A stretch of DNA of 38,206 nt. Source: Lientehia sp934351765. Its GTDB lineage: Bacteria; Bacillota; Clostridia; Lachnospirales; Lachnospiraceae. The position numbers were made by a program, and so were the translations under genes. Within the stretch, counting starts at the first letter, position 1; each line of letters starts with the position of its first letter. This document shows, one piece after another, positions 1 through 9,076 of this stretch. The DNA lies in assembly GCF_052118925.1 (NCBI RefSeq), contig NZ_JBQKGG010000019.1:1-38206 (forward strand), in the 5' to 3' direction. The notes under the pieces were generated by a model, which was not told where the DNA came from, searched no databases, and worked only from the letters and a program-made list of their open reading frames with translations.

Positions 1-496
1 GTTCACCGTACTGTCGCAGTTTGAATGGCAGCGTAAATGGCCACTTCCAACCGCCCACCAGCGTCATGATCGATACTCCGGTGCGGGTGATAGACTGGAA
101 AAAAGGATCCAAACACTTGATGTACAGCAGGCATGACAGCCACTCTTCCGGCCGTATGCTGTTAACTTTAAAACTAGACACCCGATAATCAATACACCTT
201 CGCTCTCCCAGATAAGTCACTGTAAGTTTTCCACTGGAAAGCGGCGTAAAAAATCCGATCAGTCTTCGGCGCATATCTGCATATTCGTCTTTCAAATAAT
301 CAAACTCAACCATGATCTGCCTGGATAAGATCTGGCTCCGTTTCAGCCGTTCACCGGCACGTCTTACATACTCTTCTGTAACCAGGTTGTAGGAGCTGGC
401 TTCCAGTCCTTCGTAATTGATAATGTCAAACTCTGTCCCGTCAAGCACAAGGAATTTTCCTTCCTGCTCAAACCGGAATGTGATGTCATTTTCCAA
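1..496 (-). CDS. Distal tail protein (Dit), 5' part only
   Basis: The frame stays open from a TTG at 496-494 to the window edge, about 165 codons. The protein begins MENDITFRFEQEG and continues with VLDGTEFDIINYEGLEASSYN, a pattern typical of the N-terminal domain of siphovirus distal tail proteins (Siphovirus tail component family). Dit forms the hub between tail tube and baseplate. The TTG start is chosen because GGGAGGG lies 9 nt upstream and the only ATG nearby is out of frame. The gene overlaps the tape measure stop by 11 bp, the usual Tmp-Dit order. The C-terminal part and the following baseplate and lysis genes lie beyond the window. Confidence 0.82.
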   Translation of the reverse strand, partial: MENDITFRFEQEGKFLVLDGTEFDIINYEGLEASSYNLVTEEYVRRAGERLKRSQILSRQIMVEFDYLKDEYADMRRRLIGFFTPLSSGKLTVTYLGERRCIDYRVSSFKVNSIRPEEWLSCLLYIKCLDPFFQSITRTGVSIMTLVGGWKWPFTLPFKLRQYGE

Positions 497-3400
497 AAGC
501 CAGTTCCCTCCCTACTTTTTTGAGTTCACGTGCAGTTTCTACCGGACTCTTGACCGGCTGGTATATATTGATGTTCTGCGTGATGGTTTTCTCTTCAAAC
601 TGATCTGCCACATCCCACTCTGATCGTCTTCCGGTATATCCGACCTGCGTCTGCACCGCCGATGAGTACGACAGGTTCCGCCCGGACATGATCCCGCGGA
701 TCCGGCCAACAGTCCCGGAGAAATCGAAATTTTTCATCCGTTCCCGGAAGGAATCCATGGCAGATGTTGCCATATTGGCACCGGCTTTTGCAACTCTCGG
801 AGTCATGTCCTCGATACCGATCTTTGCGCCGGCTCCGAAGTTGCGTCCAGATTTGATCATCTTTTTTGACGGGCTGTGCGAATCCTGAGCCTTGTTAGAG
901 CTGTTCATCGCGGCGATCATGATATTGGCTCCGGCTGCGGCGGCATCTCCAACTTTGCTTGCGATTCCCGCCACGATTCCTGCGCCAAAGTTCACACCAA
1001 CACTGGTGCTGTCAATCGCAGCCGCAGCGGCTTTTGCACCGATCATAACATTTTCTGCCGCTGTTGCTGCTTCCGGAGATTTTGACTGGATCCCACTTTT
1101 TATCTGGTTGATCTGGTTCTGCCCGATAGCGGTAAAATCCCTGGACTGCATCGTCCGGTATTCCGCATCAACCATTCCGGCAGCTTCACTTTCCGTCAGC
1201 GGAACGCTGTCCCTTATTCCGGATGCGTAGGATTCTCCGGACTCCTTCGCCCGCTGCAGCGCCAGGTCATCAAACTTCTGGAGCTCTGCGTCGGCCTTCT
1301 CCACCATCAGACCCATTTCATCGACGGCTTCCTGCGTAACGCCCGGTGCTCCGTCCTTGACGGCCTGCTGCATATCTGCATAGGTCTGTTTCAGGTTTGT
1401 AACCTGATTTTGCAGGCTCTCTCTGGTAGCACCTTCTGCATGGACAAATTTATGTTCCATCAGCGTAAGCGCGTCCTCGATCTGATCCGCGTCCCCGGAG
1501 ATCACCGCCGATGCAACACCTTCATGGTTTCGGATAGTATTTACATAGCCCAGATAGGTATCCGACGCTTTCGTATAAGACTCTTCTAGCTTGTCCAGAC
1601 TGTCTTTGGATACATCTCTTGCGTGTACTGCATCCGACCATGCCTGTTCTGCTTCCTGTGCGACCGCCCCGCCCTCTTCGGCAACTTCATTAAAGTGCCG
1701 CTCGGCATCTTCTGCCGCTTTTACCAGTTCCTCGTGCTCTTTCTTCTTCTCGTTGTATTCCTTCTGGGTGGACAGATAGTTTTGCAGAGCTTCGTCCTGA
1801 TTTTTGATTGCTTCTGTATAGGCGTCCTGATCGGCATCCAGCATGGCTTCCGCTTTCTTGGTTGCCATAACTTTTTGAACCGTCTGATCCAGTTCTTCAT
1901 AGTTCTGGATCTGGCCGTCCACCAAATCGATCTCGATTCCAAGCGCCTCGGAAAGTGTCGATGTGATAAACGCGGCACGCTCCTCGTAGCCTTCCTTTAC
2001 CTTGCCGTTCTGGTCTACAATCCCCTGTAATTCATTCCACAGTTCTTCATAATAGCCATACTCTGAATTGATTCCGGCAAAGGCTTCCTGCTTGGCTTCA
2101 TCCGTTTCCCGGTAGGATTCTGCCAGTTCGGCGTTCCGGTCAATCAGCTCTTTCTGTGCGTCTGTCAATCCATACTGAGCTTCTGTGGCGTCCTCTGTTG
2201 TCGCCGCCAGCACTACAAGACCTGCAGTCAGCCCGGCAACAACCGAAACCACTGCCCCGATCGGATTGGCCGACAGGATTGCAAATAATCCCTTGGCTGC
2301 CCCTGCCAGCTTCCCGATGCCGTCCGTCGCAGACTTCACAATGCTGAAACCCTTGAATGCTGTACATACCGCCGCCACAACCGGCAGAAGGATATCCAGA
2401 TGATCTCCCGTGAAATCCAGGATCTTCACAAAAGGCGGAAGAATGGTCTTTGTAAGCTGGGAGAGAATCTTCCCGAAATTCTTAAAGATGGTCGAAACCG
2501 TCTCAACGCCCTTCTTTAATCCACCATCTGCGAATGATTTTTTGATTTCATCCACAGCTTTACGTACCGGAGTGCGGACAGATCTGGGGAGCAGATCGAT
2601 CAGGCCGTCTGCAAAAGCGTCCGCCACGTCCTTTGCGGCGTCAAGCAAAGCCCCCTTGTTCTCAATGATTTCTTTCTCAAATGCCTTGATTGCCGTAACT
2701 GCTGTTTCAACAATCCCCGGCACGCCCTGCGCCATTCCGGCAATCAGACTGGCAATAATCCCGCCTGCCGCCTCCGCTGCTCCCGCAGCACCGTCATTCT
2801 TAAAGGCATCTGTCATCTCATTGACATAGACCGTGCACTGCTTTACCGTATCTTTCAACGGCTCCTGCATGCTCTCATAGATCTCAATTCCGAGGCCTTC
2901 CAGTGAAGATTTCAGGATCGTTGTGGCTCCGGCCAGGTTGTCGATCATGGTGTCGGCCATCTGCTCCGCACTGCCATCCGCATTCATGATTGCATCGGCC
3001 AGCTTATCAAAATCCGTTTCAGATGCGTTTACAATTGCTAACAGCCCGGACATAGCTTCCTGTCCGCCGATTGCCGCAGCGGCCGAAGCCTGCTCATCCT
3101 CCGAAAGTCCCTGGAGGGAATCCCTCAGATTCTCCATAACCTCCATGAGCGTCTTCATGGATCCATCCGAATTTTTCAGGGAGATATTATATTTACTCAT
3201 AGCCGCTTCGGTTTCGGAAGTCGGCTTTGCAAGCCTTGTAAGGATACTCCGCAGTGCCGTTCCTGCCTGCGATCCCTTGATCCCGAAGTTTGCCATCAGA
3301 CCGATCGCCTGGGCAAGATCCTCAATGTTATATCCCAATGCTCCGGCCAGAGGCGCCGCGTATTTAAACGTCTCTCCCATCATGGCGACATTGGTGTTGC

Positions 3401-3932
3401 TGTTGGAAGAAGCTGCAGCCAGAACATCCGCAAAATGCCCGGAATCGGATGCCGCAAGACCCATTGCTGTCAGCGCGTCCGTAACAATATCGCTGGTTGA
3501 GGCCAGATCCTCGCCGGATGCGGCCGCCAGGTTCATGATGCCTTCGATGCCGTTGAGCATATCTTCCGTTTTCCAGCCCGCCATGGCCATGTAACTCATA
3601 GCATCCGCGGCTTCGGACGCGGAAAACTTTGTCTTGGCTCCCATCTCCTTGGCTTTATCCGTCAACGCCGCCAGTTCTTCTCCGGCCGCTCCGGAAATTG
3701 CCGCCACCTTGGACATCCCTTCCTCGAAGCTGGCTCCGACCTTGACAGACGCCGCTCCTGCGCCTGCCAGAGCCGTAGATACTCCAACGACTGCCCCAAC
3801 TGCCGCCTTCGCGACTGTTGCAACACCGCCGAGCCCTTTCTTTACCAGACCATCAATGCCGCTTAGCCCCTTTTTCAGCCCGGACTGATCCAGTTCTGTC
3901 CCGATTTTGATGGTTCCGTCTGTACTTGCCAT
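486..3932 (-). CDS. Phage tail tape measure protein
   Basis: A 1,148-residue protein whose N-terminal third (about residues 60-400) has the look of the TP901-type tape measure core: a Gly/Ala-rich lead-in, AGAASVKVGASFEEGMSKV, then alternating helices with GWKTEDMLNGIEGIMNLAAASGEDL. A hydrophobic stretch at about 525-620 is followed by a charged coiled-coil region at about 690-900. Tape measure proteins set tail length and are ejected with the DNA. The length and position between the Gp15 pair and Dit fit a siphovirus. The start has AGGTGAG about 9 nt upstream. A terminator hairpin lies just before the gene, at the end of the preceding one, so its expression may be separately controlled. Confidence 0.93.
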   Translation of the reverse strand: MASTDGTIKIGTELDQSGLKKGLSGIDGLVKKGLGGVATVAKAAVGAVVGVSTALAGAGAASVKVGASFEEGMSKVAAISGAAGEELAALTDKAKEMGAKTKFSASEAADAMSYMAMAGWKTEDMLNGIEGIMNLAAASGEDLASTSDIVTDALTAMGLAASDSGHFADVLAAASSNSNTNVAMMGETFKYAAPLAGALGYNIEDLAQAIGLMANFGIKGSQAGTALRSILTRLAKPTSETEAAMSKYNISLKNSDGSMKTLMEVMENLRDSLQGLSEDEQASAAAAIGGQEAMSGLLAIVNASETDFDKLADAIMNADGSAEQMADTMIDNLAGATTILKSSLEGLGIEIYESMQEPLKDTVKQCTVYVNEMTDAFKNDGAAGAAEAAGGIIASLIAGMAQGVPGIVETAVTAIKAFEKEIIENKGALLDAAKDVADAFADGLIDLLPRSVRTPVRKAVDEIKKSFADGGLKKGVETVSTIFKNFGKILSQLTKTILPPFVKILDFTGDHLDILLPVVAAVCTAFKGFSIVKSATDGIGKLAGAAKGLFAILSANPIGAVVSVVAGLTAGLVVLAATTEDATEAQYGLTDAQKELIDRNAELAESYRETDEAKQEAFAGINSEYGYYEELWNELQGIVDQNGKVKEGYEERAAFITSTLSEALGIEIDLVDGQIQNYEELDQTVQKVMATKKAEAMLDADQDAYTEAIKNQDEALQNYLSTQKEYNEKKKEHEELVKAAEDAERHFNEVAEEGGAVAQEAEQAWSDAVHARDVSKDSLDKLEESYTKASDTYLGYVNTIRNHEGVASAVISGDADQIEDALTLMEHKFVHAEGATRESLQNQVTNLKQTYADMQQAVKDGAPGVTQEAVDEMGLMVEKADAELQKFDDLALQRAKESGESYASGIRDSVPLTESEAAGMVDAEYRTMQSRDFTAIGQNQINQIKSGIQSKSPEAATAAENVMIGAKAAAAAIDSTSVGVNFGAGIVAGIASKVGDAAAAGANIMIAAMNSSNKAQDSHSPSKKMIKSGRNFGAGAKIGIEDMTPRVAKAGANMATSAMDSFRERMKNFDFSGTVGRIRGIMSGRNLSYSSAVQTQVGYTGRRSEWDVADQFEEKTITQNINIYQPVKSPVETARELKKVGRELAFGK

Positions 3933-3961
3933 TTATGTGTTCTCACCTGCCTCTGGGCAAC

Positions 3962-3984
3962 AAAAAAGCACCCTCTATCGGTGC
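3962..3984 (-). terminator. Intrinsic terminator between gp15-like gene and tape measure
   Basis: On the minus strand GCACC-GATAGAG-GGTGC is followed at once by six Ts. The stop codon of the Gp15-like gene (3975-3977) lies in the loop. It sits inside the late operon, so it would act as an attenuator of tape measure expression unless read through. Confidence 0.7.
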
Positions 3985-4616
3985 GCATTTACTGTTTCCA
4001 ATCTTTTTTTCACATACGTCTTCATGTCCGCGTTCCGCTTCGCAAGGGCTGTCTTCGCATCCATCGGCGTGTCATTCTTCAGCTGGTAGATCCGTTTCAG
4101 TTCCTGGATCCGCTTCCGCTCCTTGCCTTTAAAATCCGACAGCGGAACATTCCGGTAGTACATGATCCTCCGGATCAGCGTGTTTTCGTCCAGCGCCTCA
4201 AACAGTGCCAGGAACTCCCACCAGTGGAGCTCCCCGCTGCTTATCGTCTGAAGATTGATCCCATACTGCTGCCGAAAAGCAGCATAAATGTATGGGGCAT
4301 CCTGACTGAAGGAACAGATCTCTTTCTTTTCGGACGCCCGGATCCCGGCGCCGTCATCATGCTCCGGAATGTCCCGCCACGCCGCAAAGAACCGGACAGC
4401 AGCCATCACAGCGCCGTCCAGATCCAGCGGAAGCTCCGGGTAATACAGAAGAAGCAGCCCGAAGATCTTCTCCTCATCGCTTTTCTCACTGTGCATCAAG
4501 TCATCAAACCGGATCCCGACACGGAAATCTGTATTGATCGGAACCTCCGCGCCAGACACCTGCACCGTTTCCGGGAGCTTTGAGGTGAGGATATTGTAAC
4601 AGTCACTTTCCTGCAC
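3975..4616 (-). CDS. Gp15-family tail assembly protein
   Basis: A 213-residue protein resembling the bacteriophage Gp15 family (Listeria A118 type), found between the tail tube and tape measure genes of many Firmicutes siphoviruses. Typical segments are INTDFRVGIRFDDLM near the N terminus, GLLLLYYPELPLDLDGA, and a mid-protein ELHWWEFLALFEAL, followed by a basic C-terminal helix. By position it is the longer partner of the tail assembly chaperone pair. The start is GTG and overlaps the previous gene by 14 bp. No canonical slippery heptamer is seen, so it is called as a separate coupled gene. Confidence 0.8.
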   Translation of the reverse strand: MQESDCYNILTSKLPETVQVSGAEVPINTDFRVGIRFDDLMHSEKSDEEKIFGLLLLYYPELPLDLDGAVMAAVRFFAAWRDIPEHDDGAGIRASEKKEICSFSQDAPYIYAAFRQQYGINLQTISSGELHWWEFLALFEALDENTLIRRIMYYRNVPLSDFKGKERKRIQELKRIYQLKNDTPMDAKTALAKRNADMKTYVKKRLETVNAHR

Positions 4617-4953
4617 CGGACATCATCTCCCTGGCTTTCTTGGCCTTTTCAGTAATCAGCGGGTTGATCTGTGTCTGATATACGCTGCATAACTCCACAA
4701 AAGCATCCAGGCAGACCAGCAGGTTCGTCTCCTTTCCGAGGACCTTCTGTGCAGATCCGGCGCCGAACAGGGTATCAAACGCATGAATCACCGCCTCGCA
4801 CTGGATCTTGAGCCCCTCTGATCCACGCTCTGCCTGACTGGCTCTTCCAAACTCTTCGCCAACCCTCTGTACTTCGTTTTCAAACTTCTCCGCATATGAC
4901 GGGCTGGTAAAGTCCGCCTGCAGAGTCTTCCCCAGAATCGTCACTTTCTCCAT
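4603..4953 (-). CDS. Tail assembly chaperone-like protein
   Basis: A 116-residue protein starting MEKVTILGKTLQADFTSPSY, rich in helices and charged residues. It lies directly after the tail tube gene and before the Gp15-like gene, the position of the short tail assembly chaperone in siphoviruses. Similar small proteins are often annotated as DUF6673 in clostridial phages; that name is from memory. Its 3' end overlaps the Gp15-like gene by 14 bp, implying translational coupling. The function is inferred from position. Confidence 0.65.
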   Translation of the reverse strand: MEKVTILGKTLQADFTSPSYAEKFENEVQRVGEEFGRASQAERGSEGLKIQCEAVIHAFDTLFGAGSAQKVLGKETNLLVCLDAFVELCSVYQTQINPLITEKAKKAREMMSGAGK

Positions 4954-4972
4954 TTGTCAGATCCTCCTGCCT

Positions 4973-5482
4973 TCAGCCTTCTGCATTGTATGTATACTCC
5001 GTGGGTGCACTTCCGACCTTCTTCAGCTCCACATCGATCGCGGAAGAATCGCCGGCGTTGCCGCTGCCATCGCTGTTCACGATGATGGACACCTGTCCCT
5101 TTTCGCCCTTTCCGGTGAGCATACAGAAGTACACGTAGTTGGTAATTACCTTATTGCCGGTTCCGTACTTGATATCATGGCTGAACATGAAATCCTGCAC
5201 ATCATCGCCGATATACCGGTCACCAGACACGGAAAAGGTCCTCTGTGTGCCGGTCTTCTGGGTAGACTGCCCTGCCCGGATATAAACCTTGTCTGCGGTG
5301 GACGGGTTCATCTGCGCATCCAGTCCCTGCACGCCAAGCTGTACGGCACCGTACTCGCTGGTCTTCGTTGCCACTGCAGCGCCAGGAGTTAAGTCAATGG
5401 CAAGGATAAAATCGTCATTGGTTGCCCAGCCCTCATAATCAGCTTTCGGTGTCACACCGCTCATCAGTTCACTTAATTTCAT
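4973..5482 (-). CDS. Major tail tube protein
   Basis: A 169-residue, beta-rich protein starting MKLSELMSGVTPKADYEGW. It contains the SVSGDRYIGDDVQDFMFSHD segment common to clostridial and listerial phage tail tube proteins, and a C-terminal half of short strands ending near EYTYNAEG. It polymerises into the tail tube around the tape measure. It sits 2 bp from the preceding tail terminator gene and just upstream of the chaperone pair, the standard order. Confidence 0.85.
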   Translation of the reverse strand: MKLSELMSGVTPKADYEGWATNDDFILAIDLTPGAAVATKTSEYGAVQLGVQGLDAQMNPSTADKVYIRAGQSTQKTGTQRTFSVSGDRYIGDDVQDFMFSHDIKYGTGNKVITNYVYFCMLTGKGEKGQVSIIVNSDGSGNAGDSSAIDVELKKVGSAPTEYTYNAEG

Positions 5483-5484
5483 TC

Positions 5485-5925
5485 TTAATTCCTCTCTTTC
5501 TCAAAATAGATGATCCTGCACTGGATCATATACCGCGCAAGCCCCTCTTCGGCATTCACTCCGGCCAGGTTCGGCATGTTCTGGAGGCATTCCATTTTCC
5601 GGATCTGGCAGCTGTCCGGGAACTCCGGATAATTCTTTTTCCGGTCCTGATCCTCCAGCCAGTCCATAAATGCCTGGCAGAAGTTCATGGCCTCCAGGTT
5701 CAGGTCGTCCTGCTCGGAAGAATAGGTCTTTGTGATCAGGATCGTAAATCCATACTCCTTTTCGCTTCCGCACCGGATGTATTTCTTCCGGACCTTGTCC
5801 GAATAGTTGGTGATCATCGCGATGCTGTCCGGAGATTCCGGAGAAAAATTGAAGTTCAAAAGATCCCCGACCAGCTCCTCCACTTTCGGTTCAAAATACG
5901 CTTTCATCGCGTCATGCTTTGTCAT
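5485..5925 (-). CDS. Tail terminator / phage minor capsid protein
   Basis: A 146-residue protein resembling the Minor capsid protein from bacteriophage family and DUF3168-like tail terminators. It has an N-terminal helix (DAMKAYFEPKVEELVGDLL), a central strand region (YGFTILITKTYSSEQ) and a C-terminal strand ending CRIIYFEKERN. It probably caps the tail tube for joining to the head. The start ATG overlaps the preceding gene by 4 bp (ATGA). Confidence 0.72.
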   Translation of the reverse strand: MTKHDAMKAYFEPKVEELVGDLLNFNFSPESPDSIAMITNYSDKVRKKYIRCGSEKEYGFTILITKTYSSEQDDLNLEAMNFCQAFMDWLEDQDRKKNYPEFPDSCQIRKMECLQNMPNLAGVNAEEGLARYMIQCRIIYFEKERN

Positions 5926-6359
5926 AACCTGCTTCCTTTCAGATAAGCCTCATAGGCACGGACAAGGTCTCCCTTCCTGGATCGCAGCATCGCTTTGTCC
6001 CACTCTGAGGTCGCCAGCGGGTGCCGGAACGCGCTGTGTTTCATCTTCCGTCCTGTCGAAGTTTTGTGGGGCGGGGAATAATATCCCATGATAGTGCCAC
6101 CGTCCTTAATGGGATAGTTCGGCCCATACACGATCCCCATATACTGGTAATGTGCATATGGGGACTGATAGTGGACAATCCCTTTTCCTCCCTCCACGTA
6201 AGTCCGGACATTCTGGGCCAGTACCAGGCTGTCCGCCGGTACATACGGATTCATCAGCCGCCTGGCCTCGTTTGCCAGAAATAAGAGCCCCTGCCTGCCG
6301 CCGGAAGAATCCTCTGCGATATCATCCAGCGCCCGGTTCCAGCTAAAATCAAACTTCAT
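5922..6359 (-). CDS. Minor capsid protein / head-tail joining protein
   Basis: A 145-residue protein with SPYAHYQYMGIVYGPNYPI followed by a tail of KMKHSAFRHPLATSEWDKAM. This resembles the Minor capsid protein 2 family of Firmicutes phages, which is related to HK97 gp10-type tail completion proteins. It probably acts at the head-tail interface. It follows the previous gene by 4 bp and overlaps the next by 4 bp. Confidence 0.72.
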   Translation of the reverse strand: MKFDFSWNRALDDIAEDSSGGRQGLLFLANEARRLMNPYVPADSLVLAQNVRTYVEGGKGIVHYQSPYAHYQYMGIVYGPNYPIKDGGTIMGYYSPPHKTSTGRKMKHSAFRHPLATSEWDKAMLRSRKGDLVRAYEAYLKGSRL

Positions 6360-6363
6360 GGCA

Positions 6364-6777
6364 TCAACCTCCCAGCCGGTAATGCTTTCCGAACGGATAC
6401 AAGGTATTGTCCGAAAAAGCGGTCACTTTAAAGGCATTTGGCTTGTACCGGTTCAGCACCTGCGCTGCCGTATGGCCGGATTCTCCGGTGATCTCGTCCT
6501 CGCAGGTTCCATACACAACCAGGTCGCCCGCAGACGCCGTAAAATGTCCATCCGGATCCTGGCAGAACGCCGCATAGGGCAGGTAACGGTCATCTTCCGG
6601 GATCCGTACCGTGTAGGTGTTCTGAACCGATGCTTCTGTTCCAATGACTGTATTTGTCACCGCTTTCCAGAAGCAGTTTTCCAGCACGGTCCGCTGCCAG
6701 TAATCCTTTTTGTCCGGGCGGTCTGCTGCCCGGATCCGGTTGTAGACCGTGATCGTATGTTTGTAATTCCGGTTCAT
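6364..6777 (-). CDS. Putative head closure (minor capsid) protein
   Basis: A 137-residue protein starting MNRNYKHTITVYNRIRAAD, with strands such as TYTVRIPEDDRYLPYAAF and GDLVVYGTCEDEITGE. Beta-rich proteins of this size in the second slot after the connector are head-closure (SPP1 gp16-like) or Minor capsid 1 / DUF6751-type proteins. The assignment rests mainly on position and size. It overlaps the connector gene by 1 bp (stop and start share a base). Confidence 0.62.
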   Translation of the reverse strand: MNRNYKHTITVYNRIRAADRPDKKDYWQRTVLENCFWKAVTNTVIGTEASVQNTYTVRIPEDDRYLPYAAFCQDPDGHFTASAGDLVVYGTCEDEITGESGHTAAQVLNRYKPNAFKVTAFSDNTLYPFGKHYRLGG

Positions 6778-7166
6778 CAGTCCAGCCCCTTGTACAGTAA
6801 CCCGGTACGGCTCAGGTACCGGTTGATAATCTCCCCGGCCTTCCGGCGCTTCCCGCGCTCTGTGTAGGGAGACTGCGACAGGTCAAAGGTTCCGGATTCT
6901 CCATCGTTGGAGTAGGAGGAGAGCAGTCCGCTGCCCTCCTGCCCCATTGCCTGATCTGCCCGGTAGAGCAGTTCCGCCAGCTCGCAGATACAGTCCTTGA
7001 CCTCCCCGGTGATCAGACCGGGATCCACCAAGAGCCGGCCAAACGTATGCTGATCTAACAGCCGCTCCGCCCGCCTCTCCCAGTACGGGAAGTCGATATC
7101 CGGAACAGCCGGAACCCTGCCTAACAGGTAGTTGTCGGCATAATATTCATAGTCTGCGTATGCCAT
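6777..7166 (-). CDS. Head-tail connector protein
   Basis: A 129-residue helical protein starting MAYADYEYYADNYLLGR. The segment FPYWERRAERLLDQHTFGRL followed by EVKDCICELAELLY is typical of Gp6/Gp15-like connector proteins placed directly after the major capsid gene. It forms the ring between portal and head-closure protein. It ends at the next gene with a one-base overlap. Confidence 0.75.
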   Translation of the reverse strand: MAYADYEYYADNYLLGRVPAVPDIDFPYWERRAERLLDQHTFGRLLVDPGLITGEVKDCICELAELLYRADQAMGQEGSGLLSSYSNDGESGTFDLSQSPYTERGKRRKAGEIINRYLSRTGLLYKGLD

Positions 7167-7178
7167 TCGATCAGCTCC

Positions 7179-8375
7179 TTACGCCTGTGCTGTCAGGGTG
7201 ATAGCCTTATTGACTGCTGCCTTCGCCACCGTTACGGTTTCGGTCACCGGAACAAATCCCTTTTTGGTGATCTTTGCGGTATAAGTACCCTCCCGCAGGT
7301 TAAACTCTGCCTTGCCTGCCGCATCTGTTTTAAGGATTGCTCCATCCACGTTGATACGCACATCTTCATAGGCTTCTGGACTGGATTCCGCCCCGTCTGT
7401 CACCGTAAAGGTTACTTTCTGGGTTGTTGCCGGAGTTCCGGGCTCCAGATAAGCAAACGCGCATCCGGTACGGTCCTCATTGAGGCGGGTTGCAGGATTC
7501 GGCAGCGCCCAGCCCATGCGGAATACCACACGCAGCGCGATCATATCCTGCTGTGCCAGGTTATAGACGATTTCTTTGGTCGCAGGATCCTGGATAACGC
7601 CCTCTGTGAGGATCTTCACCGTGATATCCTGGCGGATTGAATAAACCGCCTGCTTAAAGTCTCCGACAACCAGCTGCGCAATGTTCGGCATAAAGGATCC
7701 GTTCTCGGGGAACTGGATCGGTGTACCGTCCAGCGCATAGCGGGAGGAATCCTGCATGTTATGGACAAAGATCGGCTGGCCGGTGGTATCTCTTAAACCG
7801 CGCAGCTTCGCCTTGAAATTCATCGGTGCAATTGCTCCGGACACTCCATAGCCGTCATCTTCAACCTTGGAGAAAACGCCTCCATCGCCAAGGATCAGAT
7901 CGTAATAATCCTTTCCGGTTGCCGCCACCACGTTGTTCCCTGCCTGGCGTGCCAGCGTGATGATGTCGGCCTGCCATTCCTTCGGACGGTTGTCGCCGAA
8001 GATAATGGCTGCGTCTACCTTCTGGCCGATTGCCTCATTGACTCTTGGCGTGATCTCACCCATGATATCCATTTCAGCATCATCAAAAACAGATTCGGGG
8101 ATCGGTACGATGACCGCCAGCTCTCCGGCAGTCAGGTATACATTGTCCCAAGCCTGTCTTGTGGTCTGCTTCATTCCGGTGTCGCCATCGACCCAGTATG
8201 CGGTCGGCAGGAAATCCAGGACACGAATCCTGGTCTGCTTGCTGGTCATGTTGGGAAGCTTTCTGGCCATTCCCATAAATACGGACTGCTTCGGTGCGTC
8301 CTGGAAGATGGTAGATACAATCTGTTCGCGGATTAACGCCTCCGCGTCGGCTCTGTTAGTAATATTTACTGCCAT
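7179..8375 (-). CDS. Major capsid protein with C-terminal Ig-like domain
   Basis: A 398-residue protein. Residues 1-315 look like an HK97-fold major capsid protein: RKLPNMTSKQTRIRVLDFLP, the E-loop and spine region with ELAVIVPIPESVFDDA, and NVVAATGKDYYDLILG. Residues about 317-398 are a separate all-beta module (KVTFTVTDG, KTDAAGKAEFNLREGTYTAKI, FVPVTETVTV), similar to carboxypeptidase-regulatory or PEGA-like folds. It probably projects from the capsomer surface. No prohead protease is visible; the upstream scaffold gene fits GP20-type assembly. Confidence 0.92.
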   Translation of the reverse strand: MAVNITNRADAEALIREQIVSTIFQDAPKQSVFMGMARKLPNMTSKQTRIRVLDFLPTAYWVDGDTGMKQTTRQAWDNVYLTAGELAVIVPIPESVFDDAEMDIMGEITPRVNEAIGQKVDAAIIFGDNRPKEWQADIITLARQAGNNVVAATGKDYYDLILGDGGVFSKVEDDGYGVSGAIAPMNFKAKLRGLRDTTGQPIFVHNMQDSSRYALDGTPIQFPENGSFMPNIAQLVVGDFKQAVYSIRQDITVKILTEGVIQDPATKEIVYNLAQQDMIALRVVFRMGWALPNPATRLNEDRTGCAFAYLEPGTPATTQKVTFTVTDGAESSPEAYEDVRINVDGAILKTDAAGKAEFNLREGTYTAKITKKGFVPVTETVTVAKAAVNKAITLTAQA

Positions 8376-8377
8376 AT

Positions 8378-8923
8378 TTATTCTCCTTTTCCGAACAGGC
8401 TTCTCAGTGCCTCATTAGCCCGTTCATTTGTAGTCTGTGCATCATTGTTGATTCCGCCGGTGACGGATACCACTCTGGGCACAGTCTTCTGTGCCTGGAA
8501 CAGATAGTCGTTATTCTTTTTGAGATCCGTCAGGGCTTTTTCGATGTCTGCCGCCTGATTCTTGGATGCTTTCAGGGTATCCATGTCCAGCAGTGCCATA
8601 ATGGCCTTCTCATTCCGGCCGGAAGCTTTCCGGATAGCTTCTTTGATGGAGGTGTCAAACGCATAGTCTGCCTTGATCTTCTCGATTTCGCTGTCTTTCC
8701 CATTCAGCTTGGTCGTCAGCTCACTGATCTTGTGCTGCAGTCCTGCAGCATCGATCCCCTCCATTGCTTTCAGAGATGCCTGTGCAGTATCAAGCTGGGT
8801 TTTGTAGCCATCCCTTTCTGCTGTGAGGCTGTTGATCTCTTTCCCGACTTCGGCCATGATATAATCGATCTGTTCCTGAGTCAGTCCTTTTTCCTTAAGT
8901 GTTTCTGTCTTAAAAATTGCCAT
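8378..8923 (-). CDS. Phage scaffolding protein (GP20 family)
   Basis: A 181-residue, highly charged helical protein. It starts with the GP20-type sequence LKEKGLTQEQIDYIMAEVGK and has a long coiled coil (about residues 30-85, EINSLTAERDGYKTQLDTAQ and ISELTTKLNGKDSEIEKIK). Scaffolding proteins guide capsid assembly and then leave the shell. It is 2 bp from the major capsid gene. Confidence 0.88.
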   Translation of the reverse strand: MAIFKTETLKEKGLTQEQIDYIMAEVGKEINSLTAERDGYKTQLDTAQASLKAMEGIDAAGLQHKISELTTKLNGKDSEIEKIKADYAFDTSIKEAIRKASGRNEKAIMALLDMDTLKASKNQAADIEKALTDLKKNNDYLFQAQKTVPRVVSVTGGINNDAQTTNERANEALRSLFGKGE

Positions 8924-9010
8924 ATTCTATCCTTTCTCGGCTTTTTGCGATGGGTAGCCATCCATCCTAAAAGTTGACTTTTTCGGCAGTCACGCCAATT
9001 TTCTGCATAA

Positions 9011-9051
9011 AAACAGCACCCAGCGTCCTGCTGCGTGCTTCCCTGCTGTTT
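9011..9051 (-). terminator. Putative intrinsic terminator before the scaffold gene
   Basis: On the minus strand an 8-bp stem (AAACAGCA pairing with TGCTGTTT) encloses a loop that can pair further, and it is followed by a T tract (TTTTTATG). It sits between the accessory genes and the scaffold gene. No gene is seen in 8,924-9,076 apart from this structure. Confidence 0.5.
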
Positions 9052-9076
9052 CACGGACAGCTCCGAGATATGTGGA

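Noticed and set aside
2923..3594. Long plus-strand open frame (223 codons) opposite the tape measure gene
   Set aside because: It is antisense to a clear tape measure protein, is rich in Ser/Ala/Pro as shadow frames in GC-rich repetitive helices are, and has no ribosome binding site.
4603..4616. Programmed frameshift between the two tail assembly genes
   Set aside because: The overlap lacks a canonical slippery heptamer and the GTG start with an overlapping stop is enough for coupling; frameshifting cannot be supported.
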